From NCBI RefSeq assembly GCF_000425565.1, contig NZ_AUDR01000017.1:62001-126000 (forward strand): a stretch of 64,000 bases of DNA, written 5' to 3'. Both the position numbers and the translations under genes were made by a program. Shown one piece after another: positions 1 through 7,492 of this stretch (position 1 is the stretch's first letter; every line of letters begins with the position of its first letter). Under the pieces are notes generated by a model. It was not told the DNA's origin and did not search any database. It saw nothing but the letters and a program-made list of their open reading frames with translations. The DNA comes from Tepidiphilus margaritifer DSM 15129. GTDB lineage: Bacteria > Pseudomonadota > Gammaproteobacteria > Burkholderiales > Rhodocyclaceae.

Positions 1-646
1 CCGTTTCGCCCTGGGCCGTCACGTCGAGGGCCAGATCGGGCACGTTCTTGGCGATCACGCGCCGCGCCGCTTCGGCCGTGGCTTCGTCGGCGAAGCGCGC
101 TTCGATGAGCCGGCCGTTGCGCACGATTCCCTGGTGGCGGATCTTCTCCGCCCGCATGAGCGAGCGCAAATCGGCGGCGATGGCGTCGAGCCGCTTGGTC
201 AGCGCGCCGTCCATGTCCACTTCGAGCAGGAAGTGGACGCCGCCGCGCAGGTCGAGCCCGAGATACATCGGTTTGGCCCCAAGGCGGGAGAGCCACTGCG
301 GCGTACCCGGCAGGAGGTTGAGCGCGACGATCGCTTCGGGTTTATCGGGATCGGGATTGAGTTCGGATTCGATCAGGTCTTTGGCCCGGATCTGGGTTTC
401 GGTGTCGGCGAAACGCACCCTCAGGGCCCCGGCTTCGAAGAGAAAGCCTTGAGGAGTGAGCCCGGCCGCAGTCAGCTTCGGTTCCAATCGGGCGGCGAGG
501 GTTTGGGCATCGAAGGGCGCACCGGGCCGCGCCGGCGTGATCTGCACGGCGGGGATCTCGCCGAAGAGATTCGGTGCGGCGTAGATCGCCCCGAGCAGCA
601 GCACGAAGGCGATCAGCAGATTCTTCCACAGAGGGTAGCGGTTCAT
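1..646 (-). CDS. secD: SecD, protein translocase subunit (3' part cut by window edge)
   Basis: About 215 N-terminal residues are visible; the rest lies beyond the window start. The protein begins MNRYPLWKNLLIAF, a first membrane helix, followed by a periplasmic stretch containing MYLGLDLRGGVHFLLEVDMD, the hallmark of SecD family P1 head domains. SecD pairs with SecF in the inner membrane and uses the proton-motive force to help complete Sec-dependent export. The gene starts 13 bp downstream of yajC on the same strand, the standard yajC-secD-secF order, so secF is expected outside the window. The ATG at 644-646 is preceded by a purine-rich site just after yajC. Identification is firm; only the length is unknown. 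Confidence 0.93.
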   Translation of the reverse strand, partial: MNRYPLWKNLLIAFVLLLGAIYAAPNLFGEIPAVQITPARPGAPFDAQTLAARLEPKLTAAGLTPQGFLFEAGALRVRFADTETQIRAKDLIESELNPDPDKPEAIVALNLLPGTPQWLSRLGAKPMYLGLDLRGGVHFLLEVDMDGALTKRLDAIAADLRSLMRAEKIRHQGIVRNGRLIEARFADEATAEAARRVIAKNVPDLALDVTAQGET

Positions 647-659
647 GGGAAAGGGGGTG

Positions 660-986
660 TCAGAAGTTTTTCAGCGTGCCTTTGGGCAGCACGGCGGCAA
701 TGGTCGGTTTCTGTACCGTGACTTCCACGCCTTTGGCGATTTCGACCCGCACGAAGTCTTCGTCCACCGAAGTGACGCGCCCGGCGATGCCGCCTTGAGT
801 GACCACCTCGTCGCCTTTGGCCAGCGCCTGGATCATGGCCTTGTGCTCTTTTGCCCGTTTCATCTGCGGCCGCACCATGAGGAACCACAGGACGACGAAC
901 ATCAGGATGATGGGTAGCAGCTGCATCAGCCCGCCGGTGGGATCCGCGGCAGGAGCGCCTTGGGCGTAGGCGTCAGTGATGAACAT
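660..986 (-). CDS. yajC: YajC, Sec translocon accessory subunit
   Basis: 108 residues, the normal YajC length. A single N-terminal membrane helix (about residues 20-40, LLPIILMFVVLWFLMVRPQ) is followed by a small cytoplasmic domain with the family pattern KGDEVVTQGGIAGRV. YajC associates with SecDF in the inner membrane and supports Sec export, although it is usually dispensable. It sits immediately upstream of secD. In most proteobacteria tgt and queA precede yajC; here the upstream gene on the same strand is a response regulator, 89 bp away, which is unusual. The start ATG is preceded by a GAGG-type site around 989-996. Confidence 0.95.
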   Translation of the reverse strand: MFITDAYAQGAPAADPTGGLMQLLPIILMFVVLWFLMVRPQMKRAKEHKAMIQALAKGDEVVTQGGIAGRVTSVDEDFVRVEIAKGVEVTVQKPTIAAVLPKGTLKNF

Positions 987-1075
987 GAGGGAGACTCCTC
1001 GAAAGGGAAAAAGGAAATTGTACCATCAGCGGGGAATCGAGTCGTTCAATGTCATTTTCATGGCATCGAATGGCG

Positions 1076-1588
1076 CTATTGGGTCAAGCCGAGGCGTTGC
1101 ATCCAGTAGCGCAGCTTGGCGAGCGTCCAGCCCAATTCCCGTGCGGTCCGGCTCTGGTTCCAGCGATTGCGCTCGAGTGCGGCGCGCAAGGCTGCCGGGT
1201 CGACGGGGGCGTCGCGCTCGGGGGGGCATTGGGCGAAACCCTCGAGGATTTGAGCGAGCCGATCGATGCGCAAGGGTTTGGTGAGGAAGTCGTGTGCGCC
1301 GAGCTTGACGGCTTGTACCGCCGTGTCGATGTCCCCGTACGCGGTGAGAACGACCACCGGCGTGAGGGGGCGACGCTCGCGGGCGTAGCGCACGAGTTCG
1401 AGTCCATCGCCATCGGGGAGTCGTAGGTCGGTGAGGATGAGGTGGTACGGCGTGGCGGTATCGTCGAGCACATGACGAGCACCGGTGCAGTCGCCTACGG
1501 CGTCGGCTTGCCAACCGTGGCGATGGAGCGCGAGCGTGAGCAGCGTGCGCAGATCGGGTTCGTCATCGATGAGGAGGGCTCGAGGCAT
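1076..1588 (-). CDS. Orphan response regulator: receiver plus Fis-type HTH, no AAA+ domain
   Basis: 170 residues. Residues 1-120 form a CheY-like receiver: acidic pair D8/D9, phosphoacceptor D54 (in LILTDLRLPDGDG), T82 and K104. Residues about 130-168 carry a Fis-type helix-turn-helix (NQSRTARELGWTLAKLRYWM). The central sigma-54 AAA+ module of NtrC-type regulators is absent, so it belongs with short regulators of the RegA/ActR/PrrA layout, which act without sigma-54. No histidine kinase lies beside it: the divergent neighbour is a 3-hydroxyacyl-CoA dehydrogenase and the downstream gene is yajC. The signal and targets cannot be read from the sequence. Domain calls are secure; assignment to the redox RegA branch is only a possibility. 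Confidence 0.85.
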   Translation of the reverse strand: MPRALLIDDEPDLRTLLTLALHRHGWQADAVGDCTGARHVLDDTATPYHLILTDLRLPDGDGLELVRYARERRPLTPVVVLTAYGDIDTAVQAVKLGAHDFLTKPLRIDRLAQILEGFAQCPPERDAPVDPAALRAALERNRWNQSRTARELGWTLAKLRYWMQRLGLTQ

Positions 1589-1686
1589 GGGTCGTGTCGG
1601 TCGTTATGCCTTTTCCATGATAAAGGAGGAGGGGCGAGGCGACAAGCACTTCGCCCGACCCTATGCTACACTGCACTGCAGCAAAT

Positions 1687-1703
1687 GCGCCGGATGCCGG
1701 CGC
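1687..1703. other. Short perfect hairpin in the hbd leader
   Basis: GCGCCGG-ATG-CCGGCGC forms a 7-bp perfect stem with a 3-nt loop, 31 bp before the start of the 3-hydroxybutyryl-CoA dehydrogenase gene. A possible extended -10 (TGCTACACT, 1664-1672) lies just upstream, so the hairpin would fall near the very 5' end of the transcript, where it could stabilise the mRNA. No T-run follows, so it is not a terminator. Confidence 0.35.
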
Positions 1704-1734
1704 ACGTCTTCCATCAACCAGAGAGGAGTCATCC

Positions 1735-2583
1735 ATGCAGACCATCTTCATCGTCGGCGCAGGAACGATGGGCAGCGGTATCGCCCAGGTCGCGGCTCAG
1801 AGCGGGTTTTCCGTGCGACTCTACGACATTTCCCCGCAGCAACTCGAGCGGGCCCGGTCCACCATTTCCGCCAACCTCGATCGGCTCGTGAAGAAAGAAA
1901 AACTCACGACGGCAGACAAAGAGGCCACGCTCGCGCGCATCGAAACGGCGACCCAACTCGACGGCGTGGCCGTGGCCGACCTGGTGATCGAGGCGGCGAG
2001 CGAGAACGAGGCGCTCAAGCTCGAACTCTTCGCCAAGCTCGACGCGCTCGCCAAGCCGGAGGCCATCCTCGCCTCCAACACGTCTTCCATTTCCATCACC
2101 AAGATCGCCGCGGCCACCAAGCATCCGTCACGCGTGATCGGCATGCACTTCTTCAACCCCGTTCCGGTGATGGCGCTCGTCGAGCTCATCCGCGGTCTGC
2201 AGACGTCCGACGAAACCTACCAGAAAGCCGAGGCGATCGCCAAGGCGCTGGGCAAGACGCCGGTGGCGGTGAAAAACAGCCCGGGCTTCGTGGTCAATCG
2301 CCTGCTGTGCCCCATGATCAACGAGGCGATCTTCGCGCTGCAGGAAGGTTTGGCCAGTGCCGAGGGAATCGACGAGGCGATGAAGCTGGGCTGCAACCAT
2401 CCGATCGGTCCGCTGGCGCTGGCCGACCTGATCGGCCTGGACGTGGAGCTCGCGGTGATGCAGGTGCTCTACGAGGGGTTCAAGGATCCGAAATTCCGCC
2501 CGGCGCCGCTGCTCGTCGAGATGGTGGAGGCGGGCAAGCTCGGACGCAAGACGGGCGAAGGGTTCTACCGCTACGACAAGTGA
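1735..2583 (+). CDS. 3-hydroxybutyryl-CoA / 3-hydroxyacyl-CoA dehydrogenase
   Basis: 282 residues, typical for the short single-function family (Hbd, PaaH, MmgB). The N-terminal Rossmann fold shows GAGTMGSGIAQVAA for NAD(P) binding. The middle contains SNTSSISITKIA and GMHFFNPVPVMALVE, which hold the catalytic serine and histidine, and the C-terminal half is the helical dimerisation domain (NHPIGPLALADLIG). It oxidises 3-hydroxyacyl-CoA to 3-ketoacyl-CoA, in fatty-acid or phenylacetate-type degradation or in PHB-related pathways; the exact substrate cannot be told. The ATG at 1735 follows a GAGAGGAG site; the open frame extends upstream but has no comparable ribosome site. It is monocistronic, with a strong terminator after it, and diverges from the response regulator. 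Confidence 0.92.
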   Translation: MQTIFIVGAGTMGSGIAQVAAQSGFSVRLYDISPQQLERARSTISANLDRLVKKEKLTTADKEATLARIETATQLDGVAVADLVIEAASENEALKLELFAKLDALAKPEAILASNTSSISITKIAAATKHPSRVIGMHFFNPVPVMALVELIRGLQTSDETYQKAEAIAKALGKTPVAVKNSPGFVVNRLLCPMINEAIFALQEGLASAEGIDEAMKLGCNHPIGPLALADLIGLDVELAVMQVLYEGFKDPKFRPAPLLVEMVEAGKLGRKTGEGFYRYDK

Positions 2584-2615
2584 GCCTGAATCGCCCCGAG
2601 CGTCATGGCTCGAGC

Positions 2616-2647
2616 AAAAACCGCGGCCCGGGCGCCGCGGTTTTTTT
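2616..2647. terminator. Bidirectional Rho-independent terminator between hbd and rho
   Basis: A perfect 7-bp CCGCGGC/GCCGCGG stem with a 6-nt loop is flanked by AAAAA on the left and TTTTTTT on the right. It therefore has a U-tract on either strand. It sits 32 bp after the hbd stop and 75 bp after the rho stop and can end both converging transcripts. Confidence 0.88.
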
Positions 2648-2673
2648 ACGCCTCGTAGCTTACGCCTCGTAGC
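2647..2673. repeat. 13-bp direct tandem repeat
   Basis: TACGCCTCGTAGC occurs at 2647-2659 and again at 2661-2673, separated by one T. It lies immediately after the terminator T-run and before the rho stop codon. No function is evident; slippage or duplication is the simplest origin. Confidence 0.6.
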
Positions 2674-2721
2674 GTAGGGCAGGCCAGCCAGTGAAGACGG
2701 CAGTGCTCTCGACCCCCGGTT

Positions 2722-3981
2722 TCAGGCCCGGCGCATGGCGTCGAAAAACTCGGCGTTGTTCTTCGTCGCCTTGAGCTTGTCGAGGAGGAATTCGGTGGCC
2801 TCCAGATCGTCCATGCCGTAGAGGAGCTTGCGCAGGATCCACACTTTTTGCAGGATGTCCGGTTTCATCAGGAGCTCTTCGCGCCGGGTGCCGGAGCGGT
2901 TGACGTTGATCGCCGGGTAGACGCGCTTCTCCGCCATGCGCCGGTCCAGATGCAGCTCCATGTTGCCCGTACCTTTGAATTCTTCGTAAATCACGTCGTC
3001 CATACGGCTGCCGGTGTCGATGAGCGCCGTGGCGATGATGGTGAGACTGCCGCCTTCTTCGAGGTTGCGCGCCGCGCCGAAGAAGCGCTTGGGCTTTTGC
3101 AGGGCGTTGGCGTCCACGCCGCCGGTGAGCACCTTGCCCGAAGAGGGGACGACGGTGTTGTAGGCGCGCGCCAAACGCGTGAGCGAGTCGAGCAGCACCA
3201 CCACGTCGCGCTTGTGCTCGGTGAGGCGCTTGGCCTTCTCGATGACGATCTCGGCGACTTGCACGTGGCGCGAGGCCGGTTCGTCGAAGGTGGAGGCGAC
3301 CACTTCGCCGCGCACGGAGCGCTGCATTTCGGTGACCTCTTCGGGGCGCTCGTCGATCAGGAGCACGATGAGCACGACGTCGGGATGGTTCGAGGTGATG
3401 GCATGCGCGATGTGCTGCAGCATCACCGTTTTCCCCGTCTTGGGCGGCGCGACGATGAGGCCGCGCTGGCCTTTGCCGATGGGGGCGATGATGTCGATGA
3501 CCCGACCGGTGAGGTTTTCCTCGCTGCGGATGTCGCGCTCGAGCTTGAAGGCTTCGTTCGGGTGCAGCGGCGTGAGGTTCTCGAACAGGATCTTGTGTTT
3601 GCACTTCTCGGGGGGCTCGCCATTGATGCGGTCGAGTTTCACCAGGGCGAAGTAACGTTCCCCTTCTTTGGGGATGCGGATCTCGCCTTCGATGGTATCG
3701 CCCGTGTGCAGGTTGAAACGCCGGATCTGGGAAGGAGAAACGTAGATGTCGTCGGGACTGGCGAGGTAGGAGGTATCGGGCGAGCGCAGAAAACCGTAGC
3801 CTTCTGGCAGGACCTCCAAGACGCCTTCACCAAAGATGGGCTCTCCTTTCTTGGCACGATTCTTGAGCAGGGCGAACACGAGTTCGTGTTTGCGCAGGCG
3901 GTTGGCGCCTTCGATGCCTTGTTCATTGGCCAAGGCCAGGAGCTGGCTGACGTGCAGCGACTTGAGCTCGGACAGGTGCAT
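2722..3981 (-). CDS. rho: Transcription termination factor Rho
   Basis: 419 residues, matching E. coli Rho (419). The N-terminal Rho_N helical region ([19 protein letters not shown]) precedes the cold-shock-like RNA-binding fold ([21 protein letters not shown]). The RecA-type ATPase follows, with Walker [11 protein letters not shown] and the Walker B/Q-loop region ([27 protein letters not shown]). Rho is a hexameric RNA translocase that ends transcription of untranslated RNA. It lies downstream of trxA on the same strand, a widespread arrangement. The 143-bp trxA-rho spacer contains a terminator-like hairpin, consistent with rho having its own promoter or leader control. Confidence 0.98.
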   Translation of the reverse strand: MHLSELKSLHVSQLLALANEQGIEGANRLRKHELVFALLKNRAKKGEPIFGEGVLEVLPEGYGFLRSPDTSYLASPDDIYVSPSQIRRFNLHTGDTIEGEIRIPKEGERYFALVKLDRINGEPPEKCKHKILFENLTPLHPNEAFKLERDIRSEENLTGRVIDIIAPIGKGQRGLIVAPPKTGKTVMLQHIAHAITSNHPDVVLIVLLIDERPEEVTEMQRSVRGEVVASTFDEPASRHVQVAEIVIEKAKRLTEHKRDVVVLLDSLTRLARAYNTVVPSSGKVLTGGVDANALQKPKRFFGAARNLEEGGSLTIIATALIDTGSRMDDVIYEEFKGTGNMELHLDRRMAEKRVYPAINVNRSGTRREELLMKPDILQKVWILRKLLYGMDDLEATEFLLDKLKATKNNAEFFDAMRRA

Positions 3982-4075
3982 GGTTTTCGGTCGATGAATA
4001 TTCGGGGGTCTATGAGAACGGAAGGGCGCGCCGCGAAGAGGGCCGCGGGTGGCCGGATAGGAAAACCTGAAAATG

Positions 4076-4096
4076 GGCCGGCACGAACGGCCGGCC
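4076..4096 (-). terminator. Terminator-like hairpin between trxA and rho
   Basis: On the minus strand GGCCGGC-(7 nt)-GCCGGCC forms a perfect 7-bp stem, followed by CATTTT and then GGTTTTCC a little further on. It begins 28 bp after the trxA stop. The U-tract is short and interrupted, so termination would be partial. It may separate trxA from the rho leader. Confidence 0.45.
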
Positions 4097-4124
4097 GGAA
4101 AACACGCCGGAGGTGCGGTCGGCG

Positions 4125-4451
4125 TCAGAGGTTGCTGTCGATGAAGGCGACGAGCTGGGATTTGGACAAGGCGCCGACGCGGGTGGCCTCGACGTTGCCA
4201 TTCTTGAAGAGCATCAGCGTCGGGATACCGCGTACGCCGTATTTGGCGGGCGTTTCGGGATTTTGATCGATATCGAGCTTGCAGACTTTGAGCTTTCCGT
4301 CATACTCCTTGGCGATCTCGTCGAGGATCGGCGCAATCATCTTGCACGGGCCGCACCATTCGGCCCAGAAATCGAGCAGCACCGGCGTCTTCGACTGCAG
4401 GACTTCCTGCTCGAAGGTGGCATCGCTCACGTGATGGATGTGTTCACTCAT
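4125..4451 (-). CDS. trxA: Thioredoxin 1
   Basis: 108 residues, the size of E. coli TrxA (109). The redox site is W32-C33-G34-P35-C36 in [10 protein letters not shown], and the conserved cis-proline loop appears as RGIPTLMLF. It is a cytoplasmic dithiol reductant for ribonucleotide reductase, methionine sulfoxide reductase and other partners. It is divergent from fdxA across 212 bp and is followed by rho. Its leader contains a GC-rich hairpin (4486-4509) ahead of the start codon. Confidence 0.97.
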   Translation of the reverse strand: MSEHIHHVSDATFEQEVLQSKTPVLLDFWAEWCGPCKMIAPILDEIAKEYDGKLKVCKLDIDQNPETPAKYGVRGIPTLMLFKNGNVEATRVGALSKSQLVAFIDSNL

Positions 4452-4485
4452 CGTGTGTCTCGGGGGTGGTCGGAAGAGAAGGAAA

Positions 4486-4509
4486 GCCCCGGCCGAACGG
4501 CTGCGGGGC
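4486..4509 (-). other. GC-rich hairpin in the trxA 5' leader
   Basis: On the minus strand GCCCC...GGGGC outer arms enclose a GCCG/CGGC inner pairing, followed by TTTCCTTCTC. The position, 35 bp before the trxA start codon, places it inside the untranslated leader. It resembles a weak terminator or a protective 5' hairpin. No regulatory role can be shown from sequence. Confidence 0.35.
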
Positions 4510-4601
4510 GATAGAGCGTAAATTAGGGCATCGCGGCCGCGGCGTCAAGGGGGCGGGGGACGGGAATGGGGAATCTGCGCGCAAAACGGCGAATGGCGTG
4601 G

Positions 4602-4607
4602 TATAAA
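4602..4607 (+). promoter_or_regulatory. Possible -10 element for fdxA
   Basis: TATAAA stands out from the GC-rich trxA-fdxA divergent region, 57 bp before the fdxA start. No good -35 hexamer lies 16-18 bp upstream. The fdxA start itself has an AGGGG ribosome site at 4652-4656. Confidence 0.35.
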
Positions 4608-4663
4608 TGCAAAAGGCGGGTGAGCCCTTCGCCCTGCCCCCGCGCACAAATAGGGGATTTTTC

Positions 4664-4987
4664 ATGACTTACGTCGTGACCGAAGCGTGCATTCGTTGCA
4701 AATATACCGACTGTGTGGACGTCTGCCCGGTGGATTGTTTCCGCGAAGGGCCGAACATGCTGGTGATCGATCCCGATGAGTGCATCGATTGTTCCTTGTG
4801 CGTGCCGGAATGTCCCGTGGAGGCGATTTACGCCGAAGACGACGTCCCGGCCGATCAGCGCGATTTCATCGCCCTGAATGCCGAACTCGCCAAGAAGTGG
4901 CCGCCGATCGTGGAGCGCAAGGATCCCTTGCCCGATGCCGACGAATGGGCCAAGGTCAAGAACAAGCGCGATCAGCTCATCCGCTGA
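4664..4987 (+). CDS. fdxA: FdxA, 7Fe-8S ferredoxin
   Basis: 107 residues. The cysteines fall exactly as in the Azotobacter FdI family: C9, C17 and C50 for a 3Fe-4S cluster, and C21, C40, C43 and C46 with CxxCxxC for a 4Fe-4S cluster, plus the conserved extra C12 and C25. The longer C-terminal tail ([15 protein letters not shown]) is also typical. It is a soluble low-potential electron carrier; its partner enzymes are not shown here. The ATG at 4664 has an AGGGG site 7 bp upstream, whereas the upstream in-frame ATG at 4607 has none. A CBS-domain gene follows 18 bp downstream, so the two are probably cotranscribed. Confidence 0.95.
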   Translation: MTYVVTEACIRCKYTDCVDVCPVDCFREGPNMLVIDPDECIDCSLCVPECPVEAIYAEDDVPADQRDFIALNAELAKKWPPIVERKDPLPDADEWAKVKNKRDQLIR

Positions 4988-5005
4988 TCAGCCAGGGGCA
5001 AAAGC

Positions 5006-5458
5006 ATGAAGGTACGTGAAATCCTGGCGATCAAGGGAACGGCGCTCTTCACCATCACGCCCCGCCGCTTTCTCTCCGATGCGGTGGCGGTGATGGTGGA
5101 GCAGGACATCGGCTCGCTCGTGGTGTTCGACGCGGGGAAGATGGTGGGGTTGCTCACCTTTCGCGAAGTGCTGGTGGCGATTCATCACGCCTGTGCCTCG
5201 TGGGGGATGCTGACGGTGGAGGAGGCCATGCTGCGCCAGCCCATCGTCGCCGATCCAGACATGGAGCTCGACGAATTGCGTCGCCGCATGGTGGAGAAGC
5301 GCCAGCGCTATTTCCCCGTGATGGAAGGCGGGACGCTGCTCGGCGTGGTGTCGTTCTATGATGTCGCCAAGGCGGTGCTCGAGGAAAAGGATTTCGAGAA
5401 TCGGATGCTGAAGAACTACATCCGCAATTGGCCGGGAGTCGACGAAGAAGATACTTGA
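5006..5458 (+). CDS. Two-CBS-domain protein
   Basis: 150 residues made almost entirely of a CBS pair (Bateman module). Repeat 1 covers about residues 1-62 (DAVAVMVEQDIGSLVVFDAG, then VGLLTFREVL) and repeat 2 about residues 70-132 (DELRRRMVEKRQRYFPVMEG, then LGVVSFYDVA). Such stand-alone modules bind adenosine nucleotides or similar ligands and regulate partner proteins, which cannot be identified here. It sits between fdxA (18 bp) and an acyl-CoA ligase (111 bp). A role connected to energy charge sensing is inference from the family only. Confidence 0.88.
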   Translation: MKVREILAIKGTALFTITPRRFLSDAVAVMVEQDIGSLVVFDAGKMVGLLTFREVLVAIHHACASWGMLTVEEAMLRQPIVADPDMELDELRRRMVEKRQRYFPVMEGGTLLGVVSFYDVAKAVLEEKDFENRMLKNYIRNWPGVDEEDT

Positions 5459-5569
5459 TCCATGGTCGTCCGGCCGAGCCGCCCGTAAGAGGCGGCGGTT
5501 TGCCGGGAGGGGGGGCCAGGGGCCGCGGCATGCAAGGGTCGCGGCATGGTCCGACGTGGAGGAGTATCC

Positions 5570-7246
5570 ATGGAAAAAATCTGGCTCAGGAGCTATCCGC
5601 CGGGCGTGCCGGCGGAAATCGACCCGACCGAACATGCCTCGCTGGTCGACTTGTTCGAGCGCAGCGTGGCGCGTTTCGCCGATCTGCCCGCGTTCACCCA
5701 CATGGGCAGGACGTTGACCTATCGCGAAGTAGATCGCCTCTCGGCTGCTTTCGCCTCCTTTCTACAACACGAACTCGGCCTCGAACCGGGCTCGCGCGTG
5801 GCCCTGATGCTGCCCAACGTGCTCCAGTATCCGGTGGCGATGTTCGGCATCCTGCGGGCGGGCTGCGTGGTGGTCAATGTCAATCCGCTCTACACGCCGC
5901 GCGAGGTGTCGCATCAGCTGCGCGACGCAGGAGCCGAGGCGATCGTCGTGCTGGAGAATTTCGCCCATACGCTCGACGAGGTGCCCGAGGTACGCTCGCT
6001 GAAGGCGGTGGTGGTGACCTCTCTTGCGGAAATGCTGGCAGCGCCGCGCTCGTGGGTGGTGGATTTCGTCGTTCGTCGGGTAAAGAAGATGGTGCCTCCG
6101 TGGCGCCTGCCGGGGCATCGGCGCTGGAGCGAAGCCCTGCGCCGGGGGGCGGCACGCCCCATGACACGCGTCGAACCAGGGCTGGAAGACGTCGCCTTCC
6201 TGCAATATACCGGAGGGACCACGGGGGTGGCAAAAGGTGCGGTGCTGCTGCACCGCAACCTCATCGCCAACGTGCTGCAGGCTACGGCCTGGGTGGGTTC
6301 GGTGCTGCGCGAGGGGCAGGAGCGGGTGGTCACCGCCTTGCCGCTTTACCACATCTTCGCGCTCACCGCCAACTGCCTCGTCTTCTTCCGTCTGGGCGGG
6401 CACAATCTGCTCATCACCAATCCGCGCGACCTCGACGGTCTCGTACGGGAATTGGCCAAGTGGCCGTTTACGGCCATCACCGGCGTCAATACCCTGTTCA
6501 ACGCCTTGGTGCATCACCCCGGTTTCGCCAAACTCGATTTTTCCCCGCTCAAGCTCACCCTGGGCGGCGGCATGGCCGTGCAGCAGGCGGTGGCGCAGAA
6601 GTGGCAGCAGCTCACCGGCCGGCCGCTGCTCGTAGCCTACGGCTTGACCGAGACTTCGCCGGCCGTGACGATCAACCCGCTGGATTTGCCGGCGTTCAAC
6701 CATTCCATCGGCCTGCCGCTGCCGTCCACCGAGGTGAGCCTGCGCGACGACGCCGGCGCCGAGGTGCCGCCGGGTGATGCGGGGGAATTGTGCGTGCGCG
6801 GACCGCAGGTGATGCGGGAGTACTGGAACCGCCCGGACGAGACGGCCAAGGTATTCTTCCCCGATGGATTCTTGCGCACGGGCGACGTCGCGCGAATGGA
6901 CGAGCGCGGCTTCCTCTACATCGTCGATCGGAAGAAGGACATGATCCTCGTGTCCGGCTTCAACGTTTATCCCAACGAGGTCGAGGACGTGATCGCGCTG
7001 CATCCGGGCGTGCTGGAGGTGGCGGTGGTGGGCGTGCCCGACGAGCGCAGCGGCGAGGCGGTGAAAGCCTACGTGGTGCGTCGTGACCCCACGCTCGATG
7101 CCGAAGCGATTCGGCAATGGTGCCGCGAGCGGCTCACCCCCTACAAGGTGCCGCATTACGTCGAATTCCGCGAGGAACTGCCCAAGACGCAGGTGGGCAA
7201 GATCCTGCGCCGCGCGCTGCGCGAGGAAGCTTGGCGGCAGGGGTGA
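5570..7246 (+). CDS. fadD: Long-chain fatty acid-CoA ligase (FadD type)
   Basis: 558 residues, close to E. coli FadD (561). It is an ANL-superfamily adenylating enzyme with the AMP-binding loop [12 protein letters not shown], the [10 protein letters not shown] motif, the hinge [20 protein letters not shown] and the C-terminal catalytic lysine region [14 protein letters not shown]. It activates fatty acids with ATP and CoA for beta-oxidation or lipid synthesis. The ATG at 5570 has a strong GGAGGAG site (5558-5564) and the [18 protein letters not shown] start is typical; an earlier in-frame ATG at 5546 is less likely. A fatty-acid chain preference is inferred from overall similarity. Confidence 0.92.
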   Translation: MEKIWLRSYPPGVPAEIDPTEHASLVDLFERSVARFADLPAFTHMGRTLTYREVDRLSAAFASFLQHELGLEPGSRVALMLPNVLQYPVAMFGILRAGCVVVNVNPLYTPREVSHQLRDAGAEAIVVLENFAHTLDEVPEVRSLKAVVVTSLAEMLAAPRSWVVDFVVRRVKKMVPPWRLPGHRRWSEALRRGAARPMTRVEPGLEDVAFLQYTGGTTGVAKGAVLLHRNLIANVLQATAWVGSVLREGQERVVTALPLYHIFALTANCLVFFRLGGHNLLITNPRDLDGLVRELAKWPFTAITGVNTLFNALVHHPGFAKLDFSPLKLTLGGGMAVQQAVAQKWQQLTGRPLLVAYGLTETSPAVTINPLDLPAFNHSIGLPLPSTEVSLRDDAGAEVPPGDAGELCVRGPQVMREYWNRPDETAKVFFPDGFLRTGDVARMDERGFLYIVDRKKDMILVSGFNVYPNEVEDVIALHPGVLEVAVVGVPDERSGEAVKAYVVRRDPTLDAEAIRQWCRERLTPYKVPHYVEFREELPKTQVGKILRRALREEAWRQG

Positions 7247-7255
7247 AAAAACCGC

Positions 7256-7284
7256 TTGTCAGAGACCGGATTTCATGTTTTACT
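7256..7284 (+). promoter_or_regulatory. Sigma-70 promoter of the ilvBN attenuated operon
   Basis: TTGTCA (7256-7261), a 17-bp spacer and TTTACT (7279-7284) fit a sigma-70 promoter. Transcription would start near 7291, 24 bp before the leader peptide start codon and 13 bp before its ribosome site. It begins only 10 bp after the fadD stop. Confidence 0.65.
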
Positions 7285-7314
7285 TTTGTCCGTGAGTCGA
7301 GTCGGAGTGCTTTG

Positions 7315-7395
7315 GTGATCCGTTTCCCCGTTTCCCTGGCCGTGCTGCTGCTCGTACGCGTAGGCGTAGGGCTGCGTGCGCCCCGGAGGGACTGA
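7315..7395 (+). CDS. ivbL: IvbL-like leader peptide of the ilvBN attenuator
   Basis: A 26-residue open frame starts at GTG 7315 with a GGAG site 7 bp upstream (7304-7307) and ends at TGA 7393-7395. It contains 5 valines, 5 leucines and 1 isoleucine, most clustered in AVLLLVRVGVGLRAP. From memory, E. coli IvbL ends AAVVVVRVVVVVGNAP, so the V-R-V core and the AP ending can be aligned. The final codons overlap the antiterminator arm CCGGAGGG (7383-7390). A ribosome stalled at the Val/Leu codons would leave that arm free, while one reaching the stop would cover it. The product is a cis-acting leader peptide, not a functional protein. Confidence 0.8.
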   Translation: MIRFPVSLAVLLLVRVGVGLRAPRRD

Positions 7396-7470
7396 AGCCG
7401 GATCAAACCGTATTACCGATTCGAACCCGACCCCCTCCGGAGCCAGTCTCCCGAGGGGGTTTTCGTTTTT
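7383..7470 (+). promoter_or_regulatory. ilvBN transcription attenuator: antiterminator/terminator pair
   Basis: Region 2, CCGGAGGG (7383-7390), is an 8-bp perfect complement of region 3, CCCTCCGG (7433-7440), forming the antiterminator. Region 3 also lies in the left arm of a terminator: ACCCCCTC (7430-7437) pairs with GAGGGGGT (7453-7460), the inner GGAG (7439-7442) pairs with CTCC (7448-7451), and TTTTCGTTTTT follows. The two structures are mutually exclusive. The predicted logic is that low charged Val/Leu tRNA stalls the ribosome on the leader peptide and allows read-through into ilvB. Confidence 0.82.
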
Positions 7471-7492
7471 CCGGGCAACGAGGAGTAGGGCG

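Noticed and set aside
2848-4266. 472-codon plus-strand frame opposite rho and trxA
   Set aside because: Antisense shadow of two certain genes.
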